Shown one piece after another: positions 40,975-50,678 of a stretch of DNA of 57,187 nt (its first letter is position 1; each line of letters opens with the position of its first letter). The stretch covers positions 1 through 57,187 of the forward strand of contig SCPB01000013.1 of the NCBI GenBank assembly GCA_005502445.1. The letters run 5' to 3'. The translations under genes were made by a program, and so were the position numbers. This DNA is from Microbacteriaceae bacterium X2B. Lineage in GTDB: Bacteria; Actinomycetota; Actinomycetes; Actinomycetales; Microbacteriaceae. The notes beneath the pieces were generated by a model that saw nothing but the letters and a program-made list of their open reading frames with translations, was not told where the DNA came from and ran no database searches.

Positions 40975-42300
40975 CTACAACCGCCCGGCCGCCTTGTACG
41001 CGAGGTAGCGGTCGGCGACGGCGGGCGGCAGGTCGAGCGGCGCGGCGCTCACGACGTCGGCCCCGAGGCGCTGCACGGCCGCGGCGACGCGCTGCGCGTC
41101 GAGCAGCGCCCGCTCGGCTGCGGCGGCGCGGTAGACCGACGCCCGGTCCGAGCGATCGTTCGCGGCGGAGAGCAGCGCGGGGTCGGTCACGGCGGCGACG
41201 AGCACGAGGTGCCGCCGCGTCAGCTGCGGCAGCATCGCGAGCAGCCCGCGCGTCGCGCCGGGCGACTCGAGCGGCGTCGCGAGCACGACGAGCGCGCGCT
41301 GCGCCGTCATCGAGCGCACGAGGCCCGGCACCGCGCTCCAGTCGGTCTCGAGCAGCTCGGGGTCGATGGGCGCCATCATGTCGACGAGCTTCGCGAGCAG
41401 ATCGGCGCCGCGCGCCCCCTGCACGCGCCCGCGCACGCGACGGTCGTACACCGCGACATCCACCCGGTCGCCCGCGCGGTCGGCGAGGGCCGACAGCAGC
41501 AGGGCGCTCTCGAAGGCCGTGTCGATGCGGGTCTCGTCGGCGATGCGCGCGGCCGCCGTGCGCCCGGAGTCCACGATCATGACGACGTGCCGGTCGCGCT
41601 CGGGCCGCCAGGTGCGCACCATGAGAGTCTGCGCGGGAGCTCCCCCGGGTCCGGGCCCGCCCGAGCGTCGCGCGGTCGCGCGCCAGTCGATCGAGCGCAC
41701 GTCGTCGCCGCGCACGTACTCGCGCAGGCTGTCGAACTCGGTGCCCTGACCACGGACCATGAGCGAGGTGCGGCCGTCGAGCTCGCGCAGGTGCGCGAGT
41801 CGCGAGGGCAGGTGCCGGCGCGAGGCGAACTCGGGCAGCACGCGCACGGTTCCGGGCATGAGGATGCTCGCCTGCCGCCCCGCGAGCCGCATCGGCCCGA
41901 GCGCGCGGATCGTCACCATCGCGGCCCGGCGCTCGCCGCGGCGCCACGGCGTGAGCGTCGTCGTCACCGCGCGCCGCTCGCCGGGCGGCACGAGCAGCCG
42001 CTGTCGTCGGGGGGTCGCCCCGGCCGAGGGCTCCCAGGCGTCGCGCACGATGCCGCGCAGGGTGCGGCGCGAGGGGTTCGTTACATACAGCGTCGCGCGC
42101 CCCGACTCGGTGAGCCGCACGCGCTCGTCGCCCGAGCGTTCGAGCACGGCGGCGCGCGGCGAGGCCGCGAGCGCGAGGTCGACGACGGCGAGCACCACGC
42201 AGAACCCGACCCAGCCGAGGTAGGCCCACCCGTTCGCGATCAGCACGACGGGCACGACGCCGGCGGCGACGAGCCCGACGAACCAGCCGGTGACGGCCAT
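40975..42300 (-). CDS. DUF58 domain protein, MoxR-associated
   Basis: A 441-aa protein. Two N-terminal membrane segments (WFVGLVAAGVVPVVLIANGW, WVGFCVVLAVVDLALA) are followed by a large domain carrying the DUF58 signature GTEFDSLREYVRGDDVRSID and W, then a vWA-like part (VVMIVDSGRT). DUF58 proteins are thought to work with MoxR AAA+ ATPases in assembling or activating complexes. The ATG is 2 nt after the moxR stop. Reading further upstream enters moxR and is rejected. Confidence 0.88.
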   Translation of the reverse strand: MAVTGWFVGLVAAGVVPVVLIANGWAYLGWVGFCVVLAVVDLALAASPRAAVLERSGDERVRLTESGRATLYVTNPSRRTLRGIVRDAWEPSAGATPRRQRLLVPPGERRAVTTTLTPWRRGERRAAMVTIRALGPMRLAGRQASILMPGTVRVLPEFASRRHLPSRLAHLRELDGRTSLMVRGQGTEFDSLREYVRGDDVRSIDWRATARRSGGPGPGGAPAQTLMVRTWRPERDRHVVMIVDSGRTAAARIADETRIDTAFESALLLSALADRAGDRVDVAVYDRRVRGRVQGARGADLLAKLVDMMAPIDPELLETDWSAVPGLVRSMTAQRALVVLATPLESPGATRGLLAMLPQLTRRHLVLVAAVTDPALLSAANDRSDRASVYRAAAAERALLDAQRVAAAVQRLGADVVSAAPLDLPPAVADRYLAYKAAGRL

Positions 42301-42302
42301 GG

Positions 42303-43259
42303 CTAGAGCGGCACCTGCACCTGGCTGACGACCGAGCGCAGGATCGTGTCGGCCGAGACGCCCTCGAGCTCGGCCTCGGGTCGCAGGGCGATGCGGTGCC
42401 GCCAGACGGGCAGCAGCATCGCCTGCACGTGGTCGGGGGTGATCGCCTCGGCGCCCGAGAGCCACGCCCACGCCTTCGCGGCGGCGAGCAGCGCCGTCGC
42501 GCCGCGCGGGCTCACGCCGAGCTTGACCGAGGGGCTCTGCCGCGTGCCGCGCGCGAGGTCGACGATGTAGCCGAGCAGCTCGGGCTTCGCACCGACGCGC
42601 ACGACCGCGGCACGGGCGGCGGCGATCTCGTCCGCGCCGACGACAGCGGTGACGCCCGCGGCGGCGAGGTCGCGCGGGCTGAAGCCGTCGGCGTGGCGCT
42701 GCAGCACCTCGACCTCGGCCTCGCGCTGCGGCAGGTCGAGCACGAGCTTGAGCAGGAACCGGTCGAGCTGCGCCTCGGGCAGAGCGTATGTGCCCTCGTA
42801 CTCGACGGGGTTCTGCGTCGCGGCGACGAGGAAGGGCTCGGGCAGCGCGTGCGTCACCCCGTCGACGGTGACCTGGCGCTCCTCCATCGCCTCGAGCAGC
42901 GACGACTGCGTCTTCGGGGGAGTCCGGTTGATCTCGTCGGCGAGCAGGATGTTCGTGAACACGGGCCCACGCCGGAACTCGAAGTCGCCGTTCTTCGCGT
43001 CGTAGACGACCGAGCCCGTGACGTCGCCCGGCATGAGGTCGGGGGTGAACTGCACGCGGGCCGTGTGCAGGTGCAGCGCATGACTGAGCGAGCGCACGAG
43101 CAGCGTCTTGGCGACGCCCGGCACGCCCTCGAGCAGCACATGGCCGCCCGCGAGCAGGGCCACGATGAGGCCGCTCACGGCCGCATCCTGCCCCACGACG
43201 GCCTTGCCCACCTCGGTGCGCACGTTCGCGAAGGATGCCCGCAGGTCGCTGTCTGTCAT
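42303..43259 (-). CDS. MoxR-family AAA+ ATPase
   Basis: A 318-aa ATPase. Walker A is LLEGVPGVAKT, Walker B region ILLADEINRTPPKTQSSLLE, sensor 1 FLVAATQNPVEYEGTYALPE, arginine finger region DRFLL, and sensor 2 VSPRGATALLAAAKA. MoxR proteins act as chaperone-like ATPases with vWA/DUF58 partners. It overlaps the DUF4350 gene by 4 nt and precedes DUF58 by 2 nt, so the five minus-strand genes are one operon. Confidence 0.93.
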   Translation of the reverse strand: MTDSDLRASFANVRTEVGKAVVGQDAAVSGLIVALLAGGHVLLEGVPGVAKTLLVRSLSHALHLHTARVQFTPDLMPGDVTGSVVYDAKNGDFEFRRGPVFTNILLADEINRTPPKTQSSLLEAMEERQVTVDGVTHALPEPFLVAATQNPVEYEGTYALPEAQLDRFLLKLVLDLPQREAEVEVLQRHADGFSPRDLAAAGVTAVVGADEIAAARAAVVRVGAKPELLGYIVDLARGTRQSPSVKLGVSPRGATALLAAAKAWAWLSGAEAITPDHVQAMLLPVWRHRIALRPEAELEGVSADTILRSVVSQVQVPL

Positions 43260-44560
43260 CGTTCCATTCTCCTGGTGGTGTCGGTTCCGATCGCGCGACC
43301 GGGGGTCGCTCCGGGGTCGATGTCGCCGTCGAGGCGGCCGTCGAGCCCGACGCGGCGCTGCACGAGTCGCTCGAGCTCGATCAGGTCGTCCGAGAGCCGC
43401 ACGAGCTCGCCGTCGTCGCGCGGCTCGCGGTCGATCAGCAGCGCCCGCAGGCCCGCGCGGTCGCGAGCGGTGACGACGGCGACGGCCGAGATGATGTCGT
43501 CGACGCCGGCCGCGCTGCCGAGCGCGAGGCCCCCGGCGAGCCGGCGCAGCGTGCCGACCCGGAGCGCGTCGAGCGCCCGCAGCCGCGCCCCCGACCGCGC
43601 GTAGAGCCGCGCGCGGCCCTCCATGGTCTCAGTCGTCCGCACGACGACCGGGAGGTTCTCGATGACGACCGGCCCGAGCCGCCGCCCTCGCCAGAACGCC
43701 GCGGCGACGCCGACCGTGATGAGCAGCCAGGTGAGCGGATTCACCCAGCCCGGGTACAGCTGCGAGGGCGAGGAGAGCCCGCCCGGGATGTCGGCGGCCG
43801 TCGCGACGTACCAGACGAGTCGCGGATGCTCGCCGAGGAGCCCGAGCGCGAGGGCGGCGTTGCCCTGCCTGCCGATGAGGCCGTTCTCGACGACGCCTCC
43901 CGCACCGAGAAGTCGCAGGGCGCCCCCGCCGGCCTGGTCGAGCAGCACGAGCCCCGCGCCGCCCTCGCCCGCGAAGCACTCCTCGGTCTCGACCTCGGCC
44001 GCCGCCGCGCCGGAGGCGTCGAGGCTCGCGCCGTCGGCGGTGATCGACCCGGCGCGCCGTGCGGCCGGCAGGGAGCATCCGGCCGCTGTGCGCACCTCGC
44101 CGACGACGGGGACGCCGGGGGCGATCGCGGGAGCGAGCGCCGCGAGCGCGCCCGCCGAGGGCTCGACGACGACGAGGCTCGCGGCGACGCCGTCGAGCCT
44201 CTGCCACTGATCGCTCGTGAGCAGCCCGCGCGGGTCGGCGGCGAGCACGGTCGTCGCGCCCGGTTCGTCGATCGCGTCGAGCGCCGCGTCGAGCGAGTCG
44301 GCGACGGCGACCTCGACGCCCGCGTCGCGAAGCACCTCGACGAGCGCACGCGAGCCGAGCGGCGCGGCCTCGTCCGCGGCGAAGCGGTCGGCATCGGCGG
44401 TCGCTCCCGTCGTGACGACCATGACCCCCGCGAAGACCAGCAGGAGCGCGGCGAGCGCCGTCCAGAACAGCGACCGGCGCAGCGACCGGCGCACCGTCGG
44501 CGTGACGACCACCGCGCGCGCGTCGGCGGGGGCGCCCGTGACGACCGCCGCGCCGCTCAT
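43256..44560 (-). CDS. DUF4350 domain membrane protein
   Basis: A 434-aa protein. TM1 is near residues 28-50 (LFWTALAALLLVFAGVMVVT). A ThuA/GATase-like DUF4350 domain follows (APLGSRALVEVLRDAGVEVA, ATTVLAADPRGLLTSDQWQ). TM2 (PLTWLLITVGVAAAFWRGRR) is near residue 300, then a cytoplasmic tail. Typical member of the actinobacterial MoxR-DUF58-DUF4129 cluster; its role is unknown. The ATG overlaps the end of DUF4129 by 4 nt. Confidence 0.85.
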   Translation of the reverse strand: MSGAAVVTGAPADARAVVVTPTVRRSLRRSLFWTALAALLLVFAGVMVVTTGATADADRFAADEAAPLGSRALVEVLRDAGVEVAVADSLDAALDAIDEPGATTVLAADPRGLLTSDQWQRLDGVAASLVVVEPSAGALAALAPAIAPGVPVVGEVRTAAGCSLPAARRAGSITADGASLDASGAAAAEVETEECFAGEGGAGLVLLDQAGGGALRLLGAGGVVENGLIGRQGNAALALGLLGEHPRLVWYVATAADIPGGLSSPSQLYPGWVNPLTWLLITVGVAAAFWRGRRLGPVVIENLPVVVRTTETMEGRARLYARSGARLRALDALRVGTLRRLAGGLALGSAAGVDDIISAVAVVTARDRAGLRALLIDREPRDDGELVRLSDDLIELERLVQRRVGLDGRLDGDIDPGATPGRAIGTDTTRRMER

Positions 44561-45249
44561 CGGGGCGCCCCGACCGTGGACGGCGCCCCGCCCCGCGCCG
44601 AGGATGCGGCGAGCGCGAGCGCGGGCAGGGGCGAGGGGGCCGCGGCGAGACGCTCGTCGAGTTCGCGCACGTGCTCGTACCCCGCTCGGTCGCCCGAGCG
44701 ATCGAGGTAGCGCACGCCGTCGAAGAGATCGGCGGCCGCGGCGAGCTCGACGGCGACCTCGGGGAACACGCGAGCGGCCTCGGTGGCGAGGGTGTGACCG
44801 GTCGTGCCCGGCAGCACGGCGACGAGCGTGCGCTCGGCGAGAGCGCGGGCGATCGCGCGGTACCGGTCGGCGATCGCCGTCGACCACTCGCCGCGCGCCG
44901 CGGCGGCCTCGGCGTCGCGGCGCAGCTGCCGCGCCGACCGCGCGTCGCGCTCGCCGAACAGCTCGGCCCCGGCGCGCGAGCGGCGCCGCCAGCGCGGCAG
45001 GCCGTAGACGAGCAGGGCCGCGAGCAGGGCGAGGCCGACGAGCACGAGGCCGACGACCAGCACGCCGAGCGGGAGCCCGCCGGTGCCGCCGAACCGCAGG
45101 CCGGCGAACCAGTCGACGATGGCCTGCGCGAGCAGGTCGAACCAGGTCGGCTGGGCCTGCGCGTACTCGAGCTTCGACAGCTCGTCGAGCAGCAGGTCGC
45201 GCGCCTCGTCCGCGTCGGGATCGAGGGGCACCGTGGGCAGCGGCCTCAC
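44557..45249 (-). CDS. DUF4129 domain membrane protein
   Basis: A 230-aa protein from a GTG at 45249. About 60 N-terminal residues contain ARDLLLDELSKLEYAQAQPT, then one membrane segment (PLGVLVVGLVLVGLALLAAL), then the DUF4129 domain with GEWSTAIADRYRAIARALAE and the motif PGTTGHTLATEA. DUF4129 often sits on transglutaminase-like proteins; here it stands alone. The GTG overlaps the upstream gene by 4 nt (GTGA). The function is unknown, perhaps partner to MoxR/DUF58. Confidence 0.85.
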   Translation of the reverse strand: MRPLPTVPLDPDADEARDLLLDELSKLEYAQAQPTWFDLLAQAIVDWFAGLRFGGTGGLPLGVLVVGLVLVGLALLAALLVYGLPRWRRRSRAGAELFGERDARSARQLRRDAEAAAARGEWSTAIADRYRAIARALAERTLVAVLPGTTGHTLATEAARVFPEVAVELAAAADLFDGVRYLDRSGDRAGYEHVRELDERLAAAPSPLPALALAASSARGGAPSTVGAPR

Positions 45250-46424
45250 GGCGCGGGCGCGAGATACGGGTCGTCGCTCGGGGCGCCCTGCGCGCGGGCT
45301 TCGACGAATCGCTGCAGGTCGAGGTCGAGGCCCTCGTCGCGCATGCGGGCGTCGAGGTAGACGAGGGTCGTGGCCCCGGCGACGAGCACCGCGCCGACGG
45401 CTCCCACGATGGCACTGAGCGCGATCGCGACGAGGTTGATGCCGAGCAGCAGACCGAGGTCGGCGCTCACGTCGCCCGTCGGGTTGACGAGCGCGCCGGC
45501 GAAGCCCGCGACGAGGCTGAACGGCGCCGTGACGATGCCGCCGGCGGTCTGCACGACGAACGACATGAGGATGAGGATGCCGAAGGTGCGCCAGTACCGC
45601 CCCCGCGTCAGGCTCCACGACCGGGTCACGGCCTCGCGCATCGACCGGCGCTCCAGCACGATGGCCGCCGAGACGAAGACGAGCTTGATCCAGAGCCAGA
45701 AGCCGAGCACGGCCATGCCGAGCCCGCCGAGGATTCCGACCAGGACGCCGCCGACGATGCCCGCGACATCCCCGAAGGCGACCATCAGCACGATGACGAG
45801 AACGAGGATCAGGATGGCGGCGACGAGCGCCGCGCTCAGCAGCAGCGACCACCCGACGAGGGCCCCCCACCGGCCCTTCCCGCGGGCCCAGATCCGGCGG
45901 AAGGTCAGCCGTTCGCCGACCGCACCGCTCGACACCTCGATCGCGATGACGCCCTGCAGCAGCGCCTGGGCGACGACCGAGAGCGCCGCGGTGAGCAGGG
46001 CCGAGACGACGAAGATCGCACCCGTGCCGACCGTGATCGCCTCGGCGTCCTCGGGCGCGGCGCGCGTGATCCGATCGGTGCCGAGCAGCACGACGACCGT
46101 CACCATGCCGCCGGCGAGGAAGGTGACGAGCGTCGTGAGTCCGATCGCGACGCCGAAGACCGGGCGCGGGTTGCGGCGCAGCACGCGGAAGGTCGTGCCG
46201 AAGATCGTGCCGAAGTCGAGCGGTCGCAAGGGGATGAGGCCGGGTTTCGGCGGCGGCACCCAGCCGGCGGATGGCGGGTGCAGCCCCCGCGTGCCCTCGC
46301 TCCCGGCGGGCGGTCCGTAAGGGCCGGAGTGCGGCCCCGTCGCCGCGGAGGCCCCGGCCGGGCTCGCCCACGGACCGCTCGCCGGCGCCTCGCCGGGGGA
46401 GCGCCATGACGGGCTGTCGGTCAT
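45246..46424 (-). CDS. Multi-pass membrane protein, GPDPase membrane-domain type
   Basis: A 392-aa protein. The first 75 residues are Pro/Gly/Ser-rich and disordered. From PGLIPLRPLDFGTIFGTTFR onward there are about six membrane segments, including FGVAIGLTTLVTFLAGGMVTV, VGWSLLLSAALVAAILILVL and IVGAVGAVLVAGATTLVYLD. This matches the glycerophosphodiester phosphodiesterase membrane-domain family (PF10110-like), without a catalytic phosphodiesterase domain. First gene of the minus-strand operon, with GAGGA 8 nt upstream of the ATG. Divergent from mtrA. Confidence 0.8.
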   Translation of the reverse strand: MTDSPSWRSPGEAPASGPWASPAGASAATGPHSGPYGPPAGSEGTRGLHPPSAGWVPPPKPGLIPLRPLDFGTIFGTTFRVLRRNPRPVFGVAIGLTTLVTFLAGGMVTVVVLLGTDRITRAAPEDAEAITVGTGAIFVVSALLTAALSVVAQALLQGVIAIEVSSGAVGERLTFRRIWARGKGRWGALVGWSLLLSAALVAAILILVLVIVLMVAFGDVAGIVGGVLVGILGGLGMAVLGFWLWIKLVFVSAAIVLERRSMREAVTRSWSLTRGRYWRTFGILILMSFVVQTAGGIVTAPFSLVAGFAGALVNPTGDVSADLGLLLGINLVAIALSAIVGAVGAVLVAGATTLVYLDARMRDEGLDLDLQRFVEARAQGAPSDDPYLAPAP

Positions 46425-46447
46425 TCTCGCGTCCTCACACCGGCTCT

Positions 46448-46487
46448 CGTTCGCTGACGAACGTATGGTGTCACACTCGTCTAGGCT
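46448..46487 (+). promoter_or_regulatory. mtrA promoter region with inverted repeat
   Basis: CGTTCG (46448-46453) and CGAACG (46458-46463) form an inverted repeat with a 4-nt spacer. A GTCACA half-site like those reported for MtrA lies at 46470-46475, and a -10 box TAGGCT at 46482-46487. The leader to the mtrA ATG is about 65 nt. Autoregulation is possible but rests on one half-site. Confidence 0.35.
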
Positions 46488-46557
46488 GGGGCGAACGATC
46501 GTCGGGTTGTTCGCCCGCGCGTCGTACGCACTTTGCCGAGGAGGGCACGAGAACGAT

Positions 46558-47238
46558 ATGACCCCGCGCATCCTCGTCGTCGACGACGACACGGCGCTCG
46601 CCGAGATGATCGGCATCGTGCTCCGCGGCGAGGGGTACGAGCCGTTCTTCTCGCACGACGGCGGCGAGGCCGTCGACGCGTTCACCGAGGTCAAGCCCGA
46701 CCTCGTCCTGCTCGACCTCATGCTGCCGGGCATGGACGGCATCCAGGTCTGCCGCGCGATCCGCGAGCTCAGCGGGACGCCCATCATCATGCTCACCGCG
46801 AAATCCGACACCGCGGATGTCGTGCAGGGCCTCGAGAGCGGGGCCGACGACTACGTCGTCAAGCCCTTCAACCCCAAGGAGCTCGTGGCTCGCGTCAAGA
46901 CGCGACTGCGCCCCTCGCCCCACGCGGCCGTCTCGGCGCTGCCCATCGGCGACCTCGTCATCGACGTCACGGGCCACGAGGTCAAGCGCGGCGACACGGC
47001 GATCTCGCTCACCCCGCTCGAGTTCGACCTGCTGCTCGCGCTCGCCATGAAGCCCAACCAGGTGTTCACGCGCGAGATGCTGCTCGAGCAGGTGTGGGGC
47101 TACCAGTACAAGGCCGACACGCGACTGGTCAACGTGCACGTGCAGCGCCTTCGGGCCAAGGTCGAGCTCGACCCCGACGAGCCCCGCATCGTCATGACCG
47201 TGCGCGGCGTCGGCTACCGGGCCGGGTCGACCGCCTGA
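46558..47238 (+). CDS. mtrA: MtrA response regulator
   Basis: OmpR-family regulator (226 aa). The receiver has VVDDDTA, the phosphoacceptor Asp53 in LVLLDLMLPG and Lys102 in YVVKPFNP. The winged helix includes ISLTPLEFDLLLALAMKPNQ, VWGYQYKADTRLVNVHVQRL and RIVMTVRGVGYR. MtrA coordinates cell division and cell-wall hydrolase genes in actinobacteria. The ATG at 46558 gives the conserved start MTPRILVVDDD; the longer reading upstream is not conserved. It forms the mtrA-mtrB-lpqB set, mtrB starting 3 nt after its stop. Confidence 0.95.
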   Translation: MTPRILVVDDDTALAEMIGIVLRGEGYEPFFSHDGGEAVDAFTEVKPDLVLLDLMLPGMDGIQVCRAIRELSGTPIIMLTAKSDTADVVQGLESGADDYVVKPFNPKELVARVKTRLRPSPHAAVSALPIGDLVIDVTGHEVKRGDTAISLTPLEFDLLLALAMKPNQVFTREMLLEQVWGYQYKADTRLVNVHVQRLRAKVELDPDEPRIVMTVRGVGYRAGSTA

Positions 47239-47241
47239 GCC

Positions 47242-48864
47242 ATGCCGCCCCTCGACTGGCGCGACTGGCTGGACCGGCTCCTGCGCCTCTGGCGCACCTC
47301 GCTGCAGCTGCGCACCGTCGCGATCACCGTCGCGCTCTCGACCGTCGCGGTGACGATCATCTCGGGCTACATGTCGCTCAGCATCGCCACGAACCTCTAC
47401 GACGCGCGCAAGCAGCAGGTGCTCGCCGAGGCGCGGCAGGCGACCGCGAGCGCGCAGCAGCTCTTCGACTCGTCCGTGACGCAGACCGGCACGATCGACC
47501 TCGAGGCCGCCAACATCACCGCTCAGACCACCATCCGTGCGGCGACCTCGAACCCGGGCGGCACGCAGTATGCGATCGTGCGCAGCCAGGGGCAGTCGAG
47601 CGCACAGATCATGCAGTCGACGACGAACTTCGAGGGCATCGACACCTCGATCATCAGCCACGATCTCAAAGAGCTCGTCGCTGCCGGCGACGGCTCGGTC
47701 TACGCGCAGCCCGTGACACTGACCACGGAGGCGGGCGCCGACCCCGGCATCGTCGTGGGCGGCGCGATCGAAGTGCCGACGGCGGGGCAGTACGAGCTCT
47801 ACCTCGTCTACAACGTCCGCGACGTGCAGCAGACTCTCGACTTCGTGCAGCAGACCCTCGTGATCGGCTCGCTCCTGCTCGTGCTCACGATCGGGCTCGT
47901 CACGTTCTTCGTCGTGCGCCTCGCGATCGAGCCCGTGCGCGTCGCCGCCGACACGGCGGAGAAACTCGCCGCCGGTCAGCTCGAGGAGCGCATCCCCGAG
48001 AGAGGAGAAGACGTCATCGCGACCCTCGCCCGCTCGTTCAACCGCATGGCCGACAGCCTGCAGCGCCAGATCACGCAGCTCGCCGACCTCTCGCGCGTGC
48101 AGCAGCGCTTCGTCTCCGACGTCTCGCACGAGCTGCGCACCCCGCTGACGACGATCCGCCTCGCGGGCGACGTTCTCTACGATCAGCGTCACGGCTTCGA
48201 GCCGGCGACGGCCCGCACCGCCGAACTGCTGCACACCCAGGTGCAGCGCTTCGAGTCGATGCTGAGCGACCTGCTCGAGATGAGCCGCTTCGACGCCGGC
48301 GCCGTGCAGCTCGACACCGAGCCGACGAACCTCGTGCGCCTCGTCGAGGACTCCCTCGAGGCGATCCGCCCCCTCGCCGACCAGAAGGGCACCGAGCTGC
48401 GGCTCGTGGCTCCGGGCGGATACTTCGAAGCGGATGTCGATGCGCGCCGTCTGCGCCGCATCCTGCAGAATCTGCTCGGCAACGCCGTCGACCACGGCGA
48501 GAGCCGCCCGGTCGTCGTCTACATCGACTCCGACACCGAGGCCGTCGCGATCGCCGTTCGCGACTTCGGCATCGGGATGAGCGCCGAGCAGCTCCAGCGC
48601 GTGTTCGACCGCTTCTGGCGGGCCGACCCCTCGCGGCAGCGCACGACCGGCGGCACGGGGCTCGGGCTCGCGATCGCGACGGAGGATGCCCACCTGCACG
48701 GCGGGCTCATCGACGTGTGGTCGGTCGAGGGGGAGGGCAGCTGCTTCCGGCTCACGCTGCCCCGGCGCCCCGGCCAGCCGCTCACCGGTTCGCCCCTCGA
48801 GCTGCCGCCGATCGACCCGCTCGACGCCTCGATCGCGGCGGAGTCGGGGGGCGGCGATGCCTGA
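47242..48864 (+). CDS. mtrB: MtrB sensor histidine kinase
   Basis: A 540-aa kinase. TM1 is about residues 24-44, extracellular region about 45-203, TM2 about 206-226, then HAMP. The phosphoacceptor is His296 in VSDVSHELRTPLTTIRLA. The ATPase domain shows NLLGNAVDHG, VRDFGIGMS, FDRFWRADPSR and GGTGLGLAIATED. The C-terminus is short and acidic. Overlap of 8 nt with lpqB supports joint expression; LpqB is known to modulate MtrB in mycobacteria and Streptomyces. Confidence 0.95.
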   Translation: MPPLDWRDWLDRLLRLWRTSLQLRTVAITVALSTVAVTIISGYMSLSIATNLYDARKQQVLAEARQATASAQQLFDSSVTQTGTIDLEAANITAQTTIRAATSNPGGTQYAIVRSQGQSSAQIMQSTTNFEGIDTSIISHDLKELVAAGDGSVYAQPVTLTTEAGADPGIVVGGAIEVPTAGQYELYLVYNVRDVQQTLDFVQQTLVIGSLLLVLTIGLVTFFVVRLAIEPVRVAADTAEKLAAGQLEERIPERGEDVIATLARSFNRMADSLQRQITQLADLSRVQQRFVSDVSHELRTPLTTIRLAGDVLYDQRHGFEPATARTAELLHTQVQRFESMLSDLLEMSRFDAGAVQLDTEPTNLVRLVEDSLEAIRPLADQKGTELRLVAPGGYFEADVDARRLRRILQNLLGNAVDHGESRPVVVYIDSDTEAVAIAVRDFGIGMSAEQLQRVFDRFWRADPSRQRTTGGTGLGLAIATEDAHLHGGLIDVWSVEGEGSCFRLTLPRRPGQPLTGSPLELPPIDPLDASIAAESGGGDA

Positions 48865-50578
48865 GCGCAGCATCCTGATCGCCCCGAGGGCCGTCGACAC
48901 GGCCGGGCGCGCCCGCCGGTGGTGGGCGGTCGTCGTCGCCGTGACCACACTGCTGCTCGCGGCGTGCGTGCAGGTGCCCTTCAGCGGTCCGGTCGAGGAG
49001 GGCGGCGCGATCGAGCAGGATGTCGACGCCGACTTCGACTTCCTGCCCTCCGGGCCCGCCGAGGGGGCGACGCAGGAGGAGATCCTCGCCGGATTCCTCG
49101 CCGCGACGACGGCGTCGCAGAACAACTACCGGATCGCTCGGCAATACCTCGCCGCCGCGGCCGAGCAGGTCTGGAACCCCTACGCCGGCACGCTCGTGCG
49201 CAGCCGCGAGGGTGTCGTCGAGCGCATCGACGACACGACGCTCGGCTACTCCGTCGCCGTCGCCGCCGAGGTCGACGGGCTCGGTCGCTACAGCGCCGCG
49301 GGCGACGGGGATCAGCAGCTCGAGCCGTTCCGCTTCGTCGAGCAGGAGGGGGAGTGGCGCATCGCCGGACTGCAGGACGGAATCCTGATCTCGCAGCAGG
49401 CCTTCCCCTCGGCCTTCGGCCAGCACACCCTTTACTACTACGATCCGGCCTTCCAGAATCTCGTGCCCGACCTGCGCTGGTTCCCCACGCGGTCAGAGGT
49501 CGCCTCGCGCGTCGTGCGCGCTCTGCTCGAGCCGCCGACGAGCTGGCTCGAGGGCGCGGTCGTGTCGGCGGTGCCAGAGGGAACCGCGCTCGCCGCCCCC
49601 GTCACCGTGTCGGAGGGCGTCGCCCAGGTCGACCTCACCGACGAGATCCTGCTCGTCGACGACACCCAGCGGCAGGCCCTGCGTCGCCAGCTCGAGGCGA
49701 GCCTGCGCAACGTCAGCGGCGTCGCGGGCGTGCAGCTGACGGTCGACCAGAACCCCGTCGTCGTGCCCGAGGGCTCCGGCGGATTCGAGGTGCCGCCGCA
49801 GGTCGATGCGCGACTGCTCATGCGCACCGAGGAGGGCTTCGGGTTCGCCGGCGGCTCCGGGGTCGAAGAGCTCGGCGCGCTCAGCACGCGCGTCATCGAC
49901 ATCGGCGCGACCGCTGTCACTCTCGGCCCGAGCCGCACGCTCGCGGCGGTCCTCGCCCCGGGCGGCGTCTGGTCGGTGCGCACCGGTGACGCCGCGCCGC
50001 TGCTGCTCGACGGCCGATCGGGGCTCATCGCGCCGAGCGTCGACGGCTTCAGCTACGTCTGGTCGACGACGGCGAGCGGGGCCGGAGGCATCCGCGCCAC
50101 CGAGCTCGACGGCACCGTCCACGCCGTCGAGGCGCCGATCGCCGACGGCGATCGCGTCGTGACGCTCGACGTGTCCCGCGACGACGCGCGCATGCTGCTG
50201 CTGCTCGACGGCGCCAGTGGCCCGAGACTCGTGGTCGCCGCGATCATCCGCGATGCCGAGTCGAACGTGCCCGTCCGGCTCGGCCAGTTCGAGGCGCTGC
50301 CGATCGCCGACGGCACCCCGATCGATGCCGCCTGGGTCGACGAGGTGCGCGTCGCCGCCCTCGTCTCCGACGGGGAGGGCGCCCTCGCCCAGCTGCACGA
50401 GATCGGGGGGCGCTCCCGGTCGCTCGGCCGGCCGGCCGGCGCCGTCCAGATCGTCGGGGGCAACGGCGGAACCGAGGGCCTGCGCGTGCTCTCGGCCGAC
50501 GGCACGGTGCTCGAGCCGCGCGGATCCGGCTGGCAGAGCACCGGCCGACGCGCGGTCTTCCTCGCCGAGCAGCAGTAG
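48857..50578 (+). CDS. lpqB: LpqB lipoprotein, accessory to MtrAB
   Basis: A 573-aa lipoprotein. After a basic segment a hydrophobic stretch WWAVVVAVTTLLLAAC ends in the lipobox, with Cys37 as lipidation site. A GerMN domain follows in the middle (about 180-300: TLYYYDPAFQNLVPDLRWFP, TALAAPVTVSEGVAQVDLTD region) and a C-terminal beta-propeller-like half. The start ATG 48857 overlaps the end of mtrB by 8 nt. It sits outside the membrane and is proposed to influence MtrB signalling. Confidence 0.93.
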   Translation: MPERSILIAPRAVDTAGRARRWWAVVVAVTTLLLAACVQVPFSGPVEEGGAIEQDVDADFDFLPSGPAEGATQEEILAGFLAATTASQNNYRIARQYLAAAAEQVWNPYAGTLVRSREGVVERIDDTTLGYSVAVAAEVDGLGRYSAAGDGDQQLEPFRFVEQEGEWRIAGLQDGILISQQAFPSAFGQHTLYYYDPAFQNLVPDLRWFPTRSEVASRVVRALLEPPTSWLEGAVVSAVPEGTALAAPVTVSEGVAQVDLTDEILLVDDTQRQALRRQLEASLRNVSGVAGVQLTVDQNPVVVPEGSGGFEVPPQVDARLLMRTEEGFGFAGGSGVEELGALSTRVIDIGATAVTLGPSRTLAAVLAPGGVWSVRTGDAAPLLLDGRSGLIAPSVDGFSYVWSTTASGAGGIRATELDGTVHAVEAPIADGDRVVTLDVSRDDARMLLLLDGASGPRLVVAAIIRDAESNVPVRLGQFEALPIADGTPIDAAWVDEVRVAALVSDGEGALAQLHEIGGRSRSLGRPAGAVQIVGGNGGTEGLRVLSADGTVLEPRGSGWQSTGRRAVFLAEQQ

Positions 50579-50678
50579 CACGGGCGCGGGCGTCCTCCCC
50601 ACGTCCGCTCGACGTGCACGGGTGCACGGATCACGGGGGGTCGTCCCGCGGGGCGGACGGGTCGGCGAGGCTCGGCGC

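Noticed and set aside
40751-42229. Minus-strand open frame running from DUF58 sequence into Leu-Ser repeats
   Set aside because: It is out of frame with DUF58, which ends at 40975; the Leu-Ser tail is only the translation of the hexamer array.
46471-49125. An 884-codon open frame antisense to mtrA-mtrB
   Set aside because: Same composition effect; it crosses three well-supported plus-strand genes and has no recognisable domain.
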